From an uncultured Chloroflexota bacterium (GTDB lineage Bacteria > Chloroflexota > Anaerolineae > UBA4142 > SHND01), in assembly GCA_937870825.1 (NCBI GenBank), contig CALMZO010000035.1, positions 1 to 64,000 on the forward strand: a stretch of DNA of 64,000 bases, read 5' to 3'. Position numbers and translations under genes: made by a program. This document shows positions 8,692 through 17,055 of this stretch, in pieces. How positions within the stretch are numbered: the first letter of the stretch is position 1; every line of letters starts with the position of its first letter. Below the pieces are notes generated by a model, which worked only from the letters and a program-made list of their open reading frames with translations, was not told the DNA's origin and searched no databases.

Positions 8692-9569
8692 TTTACTTTG
8701 CTCTGCTCGTGTGCGCTTGTATCTTTCACTTCCTTTCTTCCATCATGCCGTGCATCCAATGCGAGTCTGACAGCCGAAAAAAGCAAAATTGCTCCGAGCA
8801 ACATGTGCAGCCACGCTGAGGGCGCAAACCGCACCAGATAACTACCGATGAGCGCGCCGAGGATTGAGCCCAGCGCCATCGCCACGAGAAAACTGCGTTC
8901 GTTCCCCATTCCGCGCAATCTATCCCTGCGCGCATAACCAATTAATCCAACAAGAATTGTCGGGATGCTGATGGCGAGACTCGCGCTGCCAGCCAGCTTG
9001 ATGTCCATTCCAAACAGGACGACGAGTGTCGGAATAATCAACTCTCCACCCGCAATTCCGAGCAAACTGCTAAAAACGCCAATCACAATTCCTGCCGCCA
9101 ATCCTGCAATGATTTGAAACGGCAGCCCCAATGCCAAGCCGTTCCAACCAAACACGAGACCCTGTCCCATAAGAACAAGACCCAAGACGATGAGCAGCAC
9201 GACGATGATCCATCGCAGCACACGTTCCGATACGCGTGTCGCAAAATGAACGCCAAGATATGAGCCACACAGCGAACCGACCAGCAAAATCAAGATAATT
9301 GGCACATAGGGCTCTAGCGCGGAGAACGGAATCGAGGGAAGACGAAAGAGTAAGGAGAAGGACACCGTCACGAGACTGATGGCAAGATTGAGGATGATCG
9401 CGCGCAAAAGTGATTTTTGAAACCAGTTGACAAGAATCGGCAAACGGAATTCTGCTCCGCCCAAACCAATGAGACCGCCCAGAATGGCAACGCCTGCACC
9501 TGCGAGAAACGGCATGACGACTTGGCGCAGGGGGTGCTGCGAAGCAAAGGACGGGGATTTCGAGGTCAT
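8685..9569 (-). CDS. TauE/SafE-family (DUF81) membrane permease
   Basis: 294 residues, about eight or nine membrane helices, with the two duplicated family signatures GGLIGLGGAEFRLPIL (near residue 35) and SSLLGIAGGELIIP (near residue 165). TauE/SafE proteins export or take up small anions, mostly sulfur compounds (sulfite, sulfonates). Translation is coupled to the upstream binding-protein gene through a 4-base overlap, and that gene follows nhaA, so the three form one operon. The anion is unknown; the setting raises but does not prove a role in fluoride or other oxyanion stress. Confidence 0.85.
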   Translation of the reverse strand: MTSKSPSFASQHPLRQVVMPFLAGAGVAILGGLIGLGGAEFRLPILVNWFQKSLLRAIILNLAISLVTVSFSLLFRLPSIPFSALEPYVPIILILLVGSLCGSYLGVHFATRVSERVLRWIIVVLLIVLGLVLMGQGLVFGWNGLALGLPFQIIAGLAAGIVIGVFSSLLGIAGGELIIPTLVVLFGMDIKLAGSASLAISIPTILVGLIGYARRDRLRGMGNERSFLVAMALGSILGALIGSYLVRFAPSAWLHMLLGAILLFSAVRLALDARHDGRKEVKDTSAHEQSKVNY

Positions 9570-10369
9570 TTGAGCGGCGTCTCGCCTGGGAGAATAAAGC
9601 CATACTTACGCATGATAGGTCTGCCTTGCGGACCGTTGATAAATTGGGCAAACGCCCGCGCTGCGCTTTCGTGTTTTGTCTCCTTGATCACCGCCAAAGC
9701 CTGATTAATGGGCTTGTGGAGCTCGTTCGGAATCAGCACATAACGTCCCTTTTGCTCAACACTCAACGAAAGTGGCACGATTGCTACATCCACATCACCG
9801 CGCTGCGCGTACTGCAGGGTCGTCATCGCATTATCGCCTAGCACCAATTTCGGTTGCAGTACATCCCACACACCCGCCGACTGCATTGCCTCGCGCGCGG
9901 CGATGCCATAAGGCGCGTGGTCGGGATTCGCAATCGCCACATATTTGATGTCGGGGCGGTTAAGGTCTTCAAGTCGCGTGAATTGAAACGGACTGTCTTC
10001 GGGTGTCCAAATCGTGATCCGTCCCTGCGCATACAACGCTTTCGTATCAGGAAGGATGCGCCCACGTTTTTCCAAGTCCTCCACAAATGCGACATTCGCC
10101 GCGGCGAATAAATCTACGGGCGCGCCCTGTTCGATCTGCTGCGCCAACAGTCCCGTTGAGCCAAAATTGAACACCACCTTGACGCCTGTTTCTTGCCCGA
10201 ACAGTCCTCCAATCTCCTGAAACGCAAAGGTCAAGTCTGCCGCTGCCGATACAACAATCGTTTCATTAGCGGTCTTTGTGGGGGCAGGGTTGGTTGTTGT
10301 GGGCGCGGCGCAGCTCGCGAGCCAAAGGCACAGCCACACCGTCAACGCCAAAGGAAATTGTGACTTCAT
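9566..10369 (-). CDS. ModA-like lipoprotein, orphan molybdate/oxyanion-binding protein
   Basis: 267 residues. Signal peptide and lipobox (LWLASC, Cys at about 20) predict an outer-face lipoprotein. The mature part matches the ModA type of solute-binding protein: VSAAADLTFAFQEIG, NFGSTGLLAQQIEQGAPVD, ANPDHAPYGIAAREAM, and DVDVAIVPLSL near the C-terminus. No permease or ATPase of a molybdate ABC system follows; instead the stop overlaps the TauE-like permease start by 4 bases. It may present an oxyanion to that permease or serve an ABC system encoded elsewhere. Confidence 0.85.
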   Translation of the reverse strand: MKSQFPLALTVWLCLWLASCAAPTTTNPAPTKTANETIVVSAAADLTFAFQEIGGLFGQETGVKVVFNFGSTGLLAQQIEQGAPVDLFAAANVAFVEDLEKRGRILPDTKALYAQGRITIWTPEDSPFQFTRLEDLNRPDIKYVAIANPDHAPYGIAAREAMQSAGVWDVLQPKLVLGDNAMTTLQYAQRGDVDVAIVPLSLSVEQKGRYVLIPNELHKPINQALAVIKETKHESAARAFAQFINGPQGRPIMRKYGFILPGETPLK

Positions 10370-10384
10370 GAGACCTGTCTCTCT

Positions 10385-11740
10385 TCAGTTCGGGGCTCCT
10401 TGCTTTTCAGCACGCGCTTGCCAGTAACGATTCATGCCATACCCCACAACGCCCGCGATCAACGAGGCAGTGAGGATGGCAATCTTTGCCGTCGTGAGCA
10501 GCGGCGACACGCCGAATGCCAGATCGGCAATGAACAGGGACATCGTAAAGCCAATCCCGCCCAACCAACTTAAAGCATAAATCTGCCGCCATGTCACTCC
10601 TTCCGGCAACGCGGCGATTCTCGCGCGCGTCGCCAGCCACGATGCACCCGTGATCCCGACCTGCTTGCCGACGACCAGTCCCAAAATAATCCCAATGCTA
10701 ACGGGCTGTGTAATCGCCTCCAGCATCTCCCTGCCGAGCACAACTCCCGCGTTCGACAGTGCGAACAGGGGCATGATGGCGTACGTTACCCACGGGTGCA
10801 AGGCATGTTCCATGCGCTGCAGCGGCGTCAAGACCTCTTCACTGTTATGTTCGATGGCACGCACTGCTGACAACTGCGCTTCGTTGATGAGCGTTTTTTG
10901 GTCGGAAACTCCCACGCGCTCAAACTCGTGGACCAGCGCGTGGGTCCTTTCCAAAAATTGCATTGTACTCGTGCGCGGGGCAGAAGGAATTGTCATCGCC
11001 AACAAGACGCCCGCAATCGCCGCATGGATGCCCGAGGCAAGGACTGCCAGCCATAGTCCGACACCGAGCACAACATACAGCATTTGGCGCCGCGTGCTCG
11101 CCAAATTCAAAAAGATGAGAATTAGCACAATGCCCGCCGCCACCAACAGCGCCATCATGTTCAAGTCAGAGGTATAGAACAAGGCAATGACCAGCACCGC
11201 GCCAATATCATCTACAATCGCCAACGCGGTCAAAAACACTTTTAGCGCGACGGGGATGCGATTTCCCAACAGCGCTAGCACACCAATGGCAAAGGCGATA
11301 TCGGTCGCCATTGGAATACCCCAGCCGTGGCTGCCTGCTTTGCCTGCATTGAACGCCAGATAAATCGCCGCCGGAACGAGCATGCCTCCAACCGCCGCGG
11401 CGACGGGCAGCGCGGCGCTGCGAGGGCTGGACAATTCGCCGACGAGCAGTTCGCGCTTGATTTCAAGTCCGACAACAAAGAAAAAGATTGCCATCAGACC
11501 ATCGTTGATCCAGAAATTCAGATCGTGTTCGAGAGTAAAGCCGTCAAAAGTAATTCCGAGCGGAACTTGCCACAGCGCAAAATAGCTGGCAGCCCAGGGA
11601 GAGTTTGCCCACGCGAGCGCAACAAGCGTGCAAGCCAAAAGGACGATGCCGCCCGAGGCTTCAATGCGTGTAAATTCCTGAAACGGGCGGATAATTGTTT
11701 CTTTGGCAACTTGCGGAACAGTCTTGAGGATTGAATTCAT
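10385..11740 (-). CDS. nhaA: Na+/H+ antiporter NhaA
   Basis: 451 residues, slightly longer than E. coli NhaA (388) because of a loop around 260-310. All core motifs are present: FFFVVGLEIKREL, WGIPMATDIAFAIGVLALLG and ALAIVDDIGAVLVIA with the paired Asp residues that bind Na+/H+, and GGIGFTMSLFIADLAF near the C-terminus. It exports Na+ (or Li+) for protons in the inner membrane. First gene of an nhaA-modA-like-tauE operon. Na+/H+ antiporters are recurrent members of fluoride regulons, but I see no clear fluoride aptamer here, only an inverted-repeat leader. Confidence 0.93.
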   Translation of the reverse strand: MNSILKTVPQVAKETIIRPFQEFTRIEASGGIVLLACTLVALAWANSPWAASYFALWQVPLGITFDGFTLEHDLNFWINDGLMAIFFFVVGLEIKRELLVGELSSPRSAALPVAAAVGGMLVPAAIYLAFNAGKAGSHGWGIPMATDIAFAIGVLALLGNRIPVALKVFLTALAIVDDIGAVLVIALFYTSDLNMMALLVAAGIVLILIFLNLASTRRQMLYVVLGVGLWLAVLASGIHAAIAGVLLAMTIPSAPRTSTMQFLERTHALVHEFERVGVSDQKTLINEAQLSAVRAIEHNSEEVLTPLQRMEHALHPWVTYAIMPLFALSNAGVVLGREMLEAITQPVSIGIILGLVVGKQVGITGASWLATRARIAALPEGVTWRQIYALSWLGGIGFTMSLFIADLAFGVSPLLTTAKIAILTASLIAGVVGYGMNRYWQARAEKQGAPN

Positions 11741-11783
11741 GCTGGCTGGTCTCTTTGGGGACTCATTGTGTGTCTAACGGTGC

Positions 11784-11844
11784 GTGGTGATTCTGCCCGT
11801 GATGGCACTCTATTGCAAGTTGTTACTCGGGCGCGCATCACCAC
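11784..11844 (-). promoter_or_regulatory. Structured leader upstream of nhaA
   Basis: GTGGTGAT at 11784-11791 pairs with ATCACCAC at 11837-11844, and GCCCG (11795-11799) with CGGGC (11828-11832), giving an interrupted stem around a 28-base loop about 45 bases before the nhaA ATG. It does not fit the fluoride aptamer. It may be another leader RNA or an operator; the class is not recognised. Confidence 0.35.
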
Positions 11845-11857
11845 AACCCCACTTGGG

Positions 11858-12121
11858 CTATTCTGATTCTTTGCCGAGGCCCAGCGCGCACAAAGGTCCA
11901 ACTATGCACACACTGTAAACGACTGGCGTTACTCCCGCATGAATCGCCATCGCGAGGAGGGACCGCAGTGGGATGCCCGAACCCGTGCCGATGAGAATCG
12001 TCGTATAGGGCAAACGAGAATACCACGCGGTCAGCCGGACGAGGATGATGACGACGAACAACGCGAGCAGGGTCGCTTCGGGGTTAAAGAGACTGTCGCC
12101 GCTCCCCTGGAGAAAATTCAT
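11858..12121 (-). pseudogene. Short membrane-protein remnant
   Basis: An 87-residue frame with two or three hydrophobic stretches (LLALFVVIILVRLTAWYSRLP, then TPVVYSVCIVGPLCALGLG). The first part recalls the N-terminus of CPA-type cation/proton antiporters (short-helix then R-x-x-Y-T), but the rest of such a protein is missing. Lying between nhaA and the preceding operon end, it is probably a decayed gene; weak evidence. The remainder of 11741-12218 holds only the leader described separately. Confidence 0.25.
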
Positions 12122-12218
12122 GGCAATCCCTCTGCGAACGTTCTTGATCCATTGATGTGCGCGCGGCGATTATATCCGAATTGACGGCTGCCTGCCTGTA
12201 CCATTCCATTTTACACTA

Positions 12219-13673
12219 TCAATATGACTCTTCACCGTCCGAATGTTCCGATATAACTAGCACCGCCAGCAGCACGCGCAGCGCCAACGCGCACTCGCTG
12301 AACTCGCGCGCAAACACGACAGGAAACGACATTTCCCATTTCTCTATTTTCGTTTCGGTCGGCAGCCACACACGAAACCACGAACCCAATTGCGAATTGC
12401 AGATTTCAACACTTCCAATCGCGTCGAGCGGAATTGTGCGCGTCGCGATTCGCAGTGATGGGTCAGCTGTGTGATGCAAAAAAGAATCCGTCACCGTCAA
12501 CAATTGCGCGCCGCCCCACGCGGGAATGAATGCTTGCGCGTAAATCGTCTCCCCGTTCAATTCGTTCGCCAATCTACCGCGCAATTTCTTTAAGGTTGTG
12601 CGCGTTCCCTCTACATCGCTCGTCGTCGGGTCTTGTAATTCACGCGTGATGGGTTGAAATTCCAAACGGCGCATCACGCGCGTTTCGTTCGCACGCGGCA
12701 TAAATTCCTGCAACAAATGTACGGCGCGCTGCAAATCCCCACGCGCATGTTCGGGAAATTCCATCGCGAAGGATTCCGCCTCACCGCGCGCGTTCTTTAA
12801 GGTGACGCTCATGTGCAGCGCGTTGTTGTCTTGGATGCGCGCGGCGGTCAGACGTTCGAGCGCGAACGAACGCGCGATATAACCATACCCTGCGACAATA
12901 TGTGGCGGCGTCACAGGGTCCGTCATCCACAAGAATTGTTGGTTCGTAATCACCATCAACCCTTGCCGCAAAATTTCGCGTCCAAAAATTCCCAAACGCG
13001 TGCGCACCACGCGCGGGCGATGCACCCATAACAAAATGCGTTCGTCGGGTGCGAGCAAGGACGCGACGTAATTCTGAAAACGCAGCGGCAATGTGAATAA
13101 ACGCGCTTCAGCGGACGAATGACGAAACGTGCCTTGTTCGCTTCCCGCGAGCATTGCATCCTCGTCGCGCATTTGCCACGCGGGAATAGTTTGCGAATCA
13201 TCACGCTCTGTGCATGTCAACCGCCAACGTTGGCGCGCCGCGCATACAATTTCAAACGCCGCATCCGCGTCGAGCCACAGCGCACCCGTGCGCAATTCGT
13301 TTTCGAGATAGCCGCGCGCCTCCTTGTCCAAATCCGCGCAATCATGCACCTCTGCCAAGCCCGCATCGTTCGCCGCGACGGCGACGATGATATGCGTCGT
13401 CGTTTCGCTGTCGCCGCGTTCCAATGCGCCAATGACGCGCGCCTCCGCCGCGCAGCCCTCGAACGTTGGCAGCGTGATGGCGAGCAGCGCGGGCAGCGAT
13501 TCGCCATACGCGGTCAAAGTGTTTGCCAAATGTCCGCGTTCAAATGGCTGCGTTTCGAAAGCGTGACGCGTCGCGCGCAAACGAATTACATGCGCTTTGG
13601 CGTCCCATTCATACGAGTTCGCCGCGCCTTTGGGTGTTTCGACAATCACCTCTGCAAAATGTTCGGACTCCAT
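12219..13673 (-). CDS. Degenerate inorganic pyrophosphatase domain fused to PH-like domains
   Basis: 484 residues. Residues 1-150 track the family-I pyrophosphatase at 30877-31425 segment by segment: AEVIVETPKGAANSYEWDA against NVVVEIPKGSRNKYELDK; a GHLANTL stretch against the GDYGLIP stretch; then LPALLAITLPTFEGC against DVLVMVNEPTFPRC; and HDCADLDKEARGYLENELR against RDIPQHYLAEVAHFF. The Asp triad of the catalytic DDGDPLDVL loop is replaced by YGESLPALL, so it cannot hydrolyse PPi. From about 190 two beta-rich domains (LLAPDERILLWVHRPRVV, VMVITNQQFLW-like) resemble bacterial PH/YokE-type domains, as in the protein at 35407. Last gene of the operon behind riboswitch 2. Confidence 0.6.
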   Translation of the reverse strand: MESEHFAEVIVETPKGAANSYEWDAKAHVIRLRATRHAFETQPFERGHLANTLTAYGESLPALLAITLPTFEGCAAEARVIGALERGDSETTTHIIVAVAANDAGLAEVHDCADLDKEARGYLENELRTGALWLDADAAFEIVCAARQRWRLTCTERDDSQTIPAWQMRDEDAMLAGSEQGTFRHSSAEARLFTLPLRFQNYVASLLAPDERILLWVHRPRVVRTRLGIFGREILRQGLMVITNQQFLWMTDPVTPPHIVAGYGYIARSFALERLTAARIQDNNALHMSVTLKNARGEAESFAMEFPEHARGDLQRAVHLLQEFMPRANETRVMRRLEFQPITRELQDPTTSDVEGTRTTLKKLRGRLANELNGETIYAQAFIPAWGGAQLLTVTDSFLHHTADPSLRIATRTIPLDAIGSVEICNSQLGSWFRVWLPTETKIEKWEMSFPVVFAREFSECALALRVLLAVLVISEHSDGEESY

Positions 13674-13680
13674 GCTGTAA

Positions 13681-14091
13681 TCATTTGAGCGTCAACGACG
13701 CGGAACGAAGCAATCGCAGCGCGTTTTCCGCCGCGACGCGTTCGCACGCGTAACTTGCCTTATCCGCCGCGATGTTGGACAACACTTGAACCGCGCGCGC
13801 GTCGCCCAATTTTCCCAACGCGATGATAGCGGCTTCGCGTCGTTCGAGTTCGCCGCGTTCACGCGCGATATTCAACAAAGCGTCCAACGCGTTTCGCTCG
13901 CGCAATTCACCCAAAAGATACGCGGCGAATGCGGCTTTCGCTGGCACGGGATGATTCAATGCCGCGAGCAGTTTTTCCACAAACGAATCGCTCGCGCGTT
14001 CGTCCAAACGCGTTTGACAAACCGCGCACACGGACGCGTGCGGCAGAATCTCTCGCCAACAGTTTGGACAATAGTATGTGATTTCGCTCAC
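13681..14091 (-). CDS. Zinc-ribbon plus HEAT-repeat protein
   Basis: 136 residues from a GTG whose first bases overlap the preceding stop (GTGA), the coupling that decides this start. An N-terminal ribbon CPNC-(x)n-CAVC (about residues 9-29) is followed by HEAT-like helical repeats: AAFAAYLLGELRERNALDALL, REAAIIALGKLGDARAVQVL and CERVAAENALRLL. Such proteins are scaffolds or adaptors; the partner is unknown. It sits between the histidine phosphatase and the pyrophosphatase-PH protein in the riboswitch 2 operon. Confidence 0.7.
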   Translation of the reverse strand: MSEITYYCPNCWREILPHASVCAVCQTRLDERASDSFVEKLLAALNHPVPAKAAFAAYLLGELRERNALDALLNIARERGELERREAAIIALGKLGDARAVQVLSNIAADKASYACERVAAENALRLLRSASLTLK

Positions 14092-14690
14092 GGCATTTTC
14101 AAATGGCTCGTCTCGTTCAGCGCGCGCAAAACATAGTTTCCGTTCTCGACAGAAAAACGATTGATGCACGCGTTGTCTTGCTGCACGCGATGAATCGAAT
14201 TGGAATCTGCATTGAGGAGCGCGCAAATCAAAATTTTGCCGACCAAATCATGTGAGACCAAAACGACAGTTTCATCCTCGTGCGTTGCGCTCAATTCGGC
14301 GACCAATTTCACGAGCCGCGCGCGAACATCGGACAAAGATTCGCCACCGGGAAATTTTACGCGCGCGGGTTCGCGCAGCCACAGCGCGTATTGTGTTGGT
14401 TCGATTTCGCTCGGCGTTTTACCTTGCCAATTGCCGTAATCCAAATCGTACAATTCAGCGCGGGGCATGACGCTTAAATTGTGTGGGTGCGCGATAAACT
14501 CCGCTGTAACCATTGTGCGCGAAACGGGACTCGCATAAATCGCGGCGAGGGGTGTTTGCGCCAAATGTTCCCCGACGCGGCGCGCTTGTGCTTTGCCCAC
14601 ATCATTCAGTGGAATATCCAAGCGTCCTCGAAAACGATTTTCGCGGTTCCAATCGGTTTGTCCGTGCCGCACAAAAATAAAATGGGTCAT
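14088..14690 (-). CDS. Histidine phosphatase (phosphoglycerate mutase-like)
   Basis: 200 residues, a complete branch-1 histidine phosphatase. FVRHGQTDWN carries the catalytic RHG at residues 8-10; the second His is in LVSHDLVGK; further conserved features are FRGRLDIPLNDVGKAQA and YASPVSRTMVTAEFI. Members act as cofactor-dependent phosphoglycerate mutases or, more often at this size, as phosphatases of small phosphometabolites. Translationally coupled at both ends by 4-base overlaps. Glycolytic phosphate handling next to an enolase-controlling regulon would fit fluoride stress, but the substrate cannot be read from sequence. Confidence 0.85.
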   Translation of the reverse strand: MTHFIFVRHGQTDWNRENRFRGRLDIPLNDVGKAQARRVGEHLAQTPLAAIYASPVSRTMVTAEFIAHPHNLSVMPRAELYDLDYGNWQGKTPSEIEPTQYALWLREPARVKFPGGESLSDVRARLVKLVAELSATHEDETVVLVSHDLVGKILICALLNADSNSIHRVQQDNACINRFSVENGNYVLRALNETSHLKMP

Positions 14691-15127
14691 GGCGTTTTGC
14701 CATCCTCACCGTGCGCGGCGGCGCGACGGATTTCTACCGCGAGCCGCGCGAGTTTTTCCGCCAACGGATCAATCACTTCTGGCAAGCGCGGGTCCACCGC
14801 GCCATACGCCTTCAATGGCTTGCTGTGCAGTTCTTCCAAACTTTCCCAAGTGATGCTCAACAAACCAAAAATGCGCCGCGCGGGATTTTGGATGTCGCGT
14901 TCAAGTTCAAATTCGCGTGCCATGTCTTGAATTACCCCGCGCGCCTCGTCAATCAACGCGCGCATCTTTTCTTGTTGACGTGGTGAAAAATGCGCGACGC
15001 GTTCGTACAGCACCCCGCGTTCCTGTACTGTAAGCAATCGTTCCACTTCGGTGAGACGTTCTTCAAACAAACGCAGTGTCACCGCCACCGAACGTTTTTG
15101 CTTTTCGTTCAATAAATGCGCGTGCAA
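14687..15127 (-). CDS. Hypothetical helical protein
   Basis: 146 residues, charged and almost certainly all-helical, with heptad-like leucines (RLFEERLTEVERLLTVQERG, FELERDIQNPARRIFGLL). No signal peptide or membrane helix. I do not recognise the family. It overlaps the phosphatase start by 4 bases and follows the Usp-CBS gene by 8, so it belongs to the same transcript under riboswitch 2 and may bind one of these proteins. Confidence 0.7.
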   Translation of the reverse strand: MHAHLLNEKQKRSVAVTLRLFEERLTEVERLLTVQERGVLYERVAHFSPRQQEKMRALIDEARGVIQDMAREFELERDIQNPARRIFGLLSITWESLEELHSKPLKAYGAVDPRLPEVIDPLAEKLARLAVEIRRAAAHGEDGKTP

Positions 15128-15135
15128 TTTTTCTC

Positions 15136-16467
15136 CTACAAATCTCCTGCAATGGCGCGCAGCACCGCATCGCGGTCCACCATCCCGACCAATTTACTCT
15201 CATCGTTGACAACGGGCAGACGTTTGATTTTGTGTTCCAACATCAAACGCAGCGCGTCGAATACGGGCGCGTTTTCTTGTACGGTGACAACGTTCGCAAG
15301 CATCAATTCCGATGCCTTGCCTGTCACGCGCAGTTCTTCGCTCGCCGCGCCGCGCCCTGTCAAGCGCTGTAACAACGTCGCATGTGTTTCCGGTCCAAGG
15401 CGTTTGATGAGTTCGTGGTCGGTAATGAGACCCAGCACGCGGCGCGCGCTGTCCGCCACTACGACGCGGCGATAGGGCGACGCGACGAGTTGAATCATCA
15501 CCGCAGATGCCGATTCATTCGGCGCGACTATCGGCGCCGAAGTTGCCATAACCTCGCGCACGAGCCGCGCACCGACGGCGGGCGCGCGCTCGGTCTCTGT
15601 TTCGCGCGGGGGCGCAGTGTGGAGAATTGCGCGCAACACGTCGAGACGCGCGACGATGCCAACGAGTTTGCTCGCATCATCTACGACGGGCAAACGTTTG
15701 AACTGATGCTGTGTCATCAAACGCGCCGCTTGCGCGACGGGAGTTCGTTCGGGAATTGTCAACGGGTTTGGCGTCATTACGTCGCGCGCGCGTTTTCCGT
15801 TGAGCATCAATGCGCGCAATTGTTCCGCAAGCGCGGTGGCGTCGAACCCACTCACCAAACTCAAACGGTGCTGCAACCCTCCGCGTTCGAGCAAATCGCC
15901 GCCCGTAATAATTCCTTGCACATGTTCGTACACATCTACAACAGGCACCGCCTTGACGCCGCGCGCGAGGAGAATGTGAACGACTTCGCGCAAGGAACTC
16001 TCGGGACGCACGGTGGCGACGTTGCGCGTCATAATGTCTTGAACCCAAATGGACAACGGGGACTCGCGTGCAAGCAACACGGAACACGGCGCTTGCTCCG
16101 CGACGCGGTCCGCCGTGCCGCCCAAGCCGTGCTGCCCCGCGCCCAAAACAATCAAATCAAAACCACCGTCGCGCGCAAAACGCACAATTGTTTCTGCCGC
16201 GTGTCCCGCGAGAATGACGGTTCGCAGTGTAACGGCTTGCGTTTTTGCTTGCTCCTGCGCCGCCGCGTGCAAGTTTTGAAAGAAGGCATCCAACTCGCGT
16301 TTCGTTTCTTGCACTTCGCCCAACGACGCGGCATACGCGGGCAGACGTTCCTCGACGGACAGCGCGGTCACTTCGCCCGCGCTCTGTGCTGCCAAATCGA
16401 ACGCGCGCGCTAACGCGTATTGCGCGGCATCCGAGCCATCAAGTCCAATCAAGATGTGTCGAAACAT
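15136..16467 (-). CDS. Universal stress protein (UspA) domain fused to four CBS domains
   Basis: 443 residues. Residues 1-135 are a UspA domain: ILIGLDGSDAAQYALARAFDLA at the start and the ATP-binding loop DLIVLGAGQHGLGG-(x)8-APCSVLL near 115-135. The remaining 300 residues are four CBS repeats (VQDIMTRNVATVRPES, ARDVMTPNPLTIPE, VREVMATSAPIVAPNE, ASELMLANVVTVQE). It is the same CBS array as in the DUF190-CBS protein at 7414-8691, with a different sensor head. Both parts bind adenine nucleotides in known relatives, suggesting an energy-state sensor. Follows the NUDIX gene by 21 bases. Confidence 0.9.
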   Translation of the reverse strand: MFRHILIGLDGSDAAQYALARAFDLAAQSAGEVTALSVEERLPAYAASLGEVQETKRELDAFFQNLHAAAQEQAKTQAVTLRTVILAGHAAETIVRFARDGGFDLIVLGAGQHGLGGTADRVAEQAPCSVLLARESPLSIWVQDIMTRNVATVRPESSLREVVHILLARGVKAVPVVDVYEHVQGIITGGDLLERGGLQHRLSLVSGFDATALAEQLRALMLNGKRARDVMTPNPLTIPERTPVAQAARLMTQHQFKRLPVVDDASKLVGIVARLDVLRAILHTAPPRETETERAPAVGARLVREVMATSAPIVAPNESASAVMIQLVASPYRRVVVADSARRVLGLITDHELIKRLGPETHATLLQRLTGRGAASEELRVTGKASELMLANVVTVQENAPVFDALRLMLEHKIKRLPVVNDESKLVGMVDRDAVLRAIAGDL

Positions 16468-16488
16468 ACCTTGCTCCTCTCGCGCGCA

Positions 16489-17034
16489 TTACGCTTGCGA
16501 TGCCACGCGCGTGGACGCCAACATCACCGCCAACTGCAGCGCGGCGTCTTCGTATTCGCCTGCACTCACTTCACGCACAAGGGTATCCCATTCGATTTCG
16601 ACGGGTTCGCCAAACTCGAAACGATTCGGATGGCGTTCCGTGCGCTGTTCGACCCGCGTCATAAACAGATGAACGCCCACGTCGATCGCATTCGGGTACG
16701 CGATCAATTGTCCCAACTCTTGCATAGTGCCCGCGATGATGCCCGTCTCCTCTTCCAATTCGCGCCGCGCCGCGTCCTCGAGCGCCTCGCCCGGTTTCGC
16801 GCTGCCGCCTGGCAAATCGTGAATGACGCGTTTGAGTGGATGGCGATATTCGCGAATCAAAACAACTTTGTTCTCTGGTGTAAACGCGAGCGTCGCGACG
16901 ACAGGCGCGGGACTGTGAATGAACGTGTAGCGAATCTCGCCGCGCGGCGTTTGCGCTAAATCTTCGATGACTTGAAAGCGACCTTTGTACGCAATCACAT
17001 GCGACAAGATTTTCCACGGACGTAGTTCGGACAT
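16489..17034 (-). CDS. NUDIX hydrolase, ADP-ribose pyrophosphatase type
   Basis: 181 residues. The NUDIX box is intact: GSAKPGE, then A-L-E-D-A-A-R, then RELEEETGI (about residues 76-98). Upstream HSPAPVVATLAF and downstream GQLIAYPNAIDVGVHLFM fit the ADP-ribose/GDP-mannose pyrophosphatase subgroup. NUDIX enzymes need several Mg2+ or Mn2+ ions in the active site and some are fluoride-sensitive, which may be why it is in this operon. Between the antiporter (22 bases upstream) and Usp-CBS genes. Confidence 0.9.
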   Translation of the reverse strand: MSELRPWKILSHVIAYKGRFQVIEDLAQTPRGEIRYTFIHSPAPVVATLAFTPENKVVLIREYRHPLKRVIHDLPGGSAKPGEALEDAARRELEEETGIIAGTMQELGQLIAYPNAIDVGVHLFMTRVEQRTERHPNRFEFGEPVEIEWDTLVREVSAGEYEDAALQLAVMLASTRVASQA

Positions 17035-17055
17035 GAATCACCTCGAAATAATTTT

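Noticed and set aside
11784-11844. A possible fifth fluoride riboswitch before nhaA
   Set aside because: It has GGTGATG and GATGGCACTCTA-like words but on incompatible strands and without the 5' hairpin/3' segment order; kept only as an unclassified leader.
15382-16413. 343-codon plus-strand frame
   Set aside because: Antisense shadow of the Usp-CBS gene, caused by the high GC third-position bias; composition (His/Arg-rich) is that of an antisense frame.
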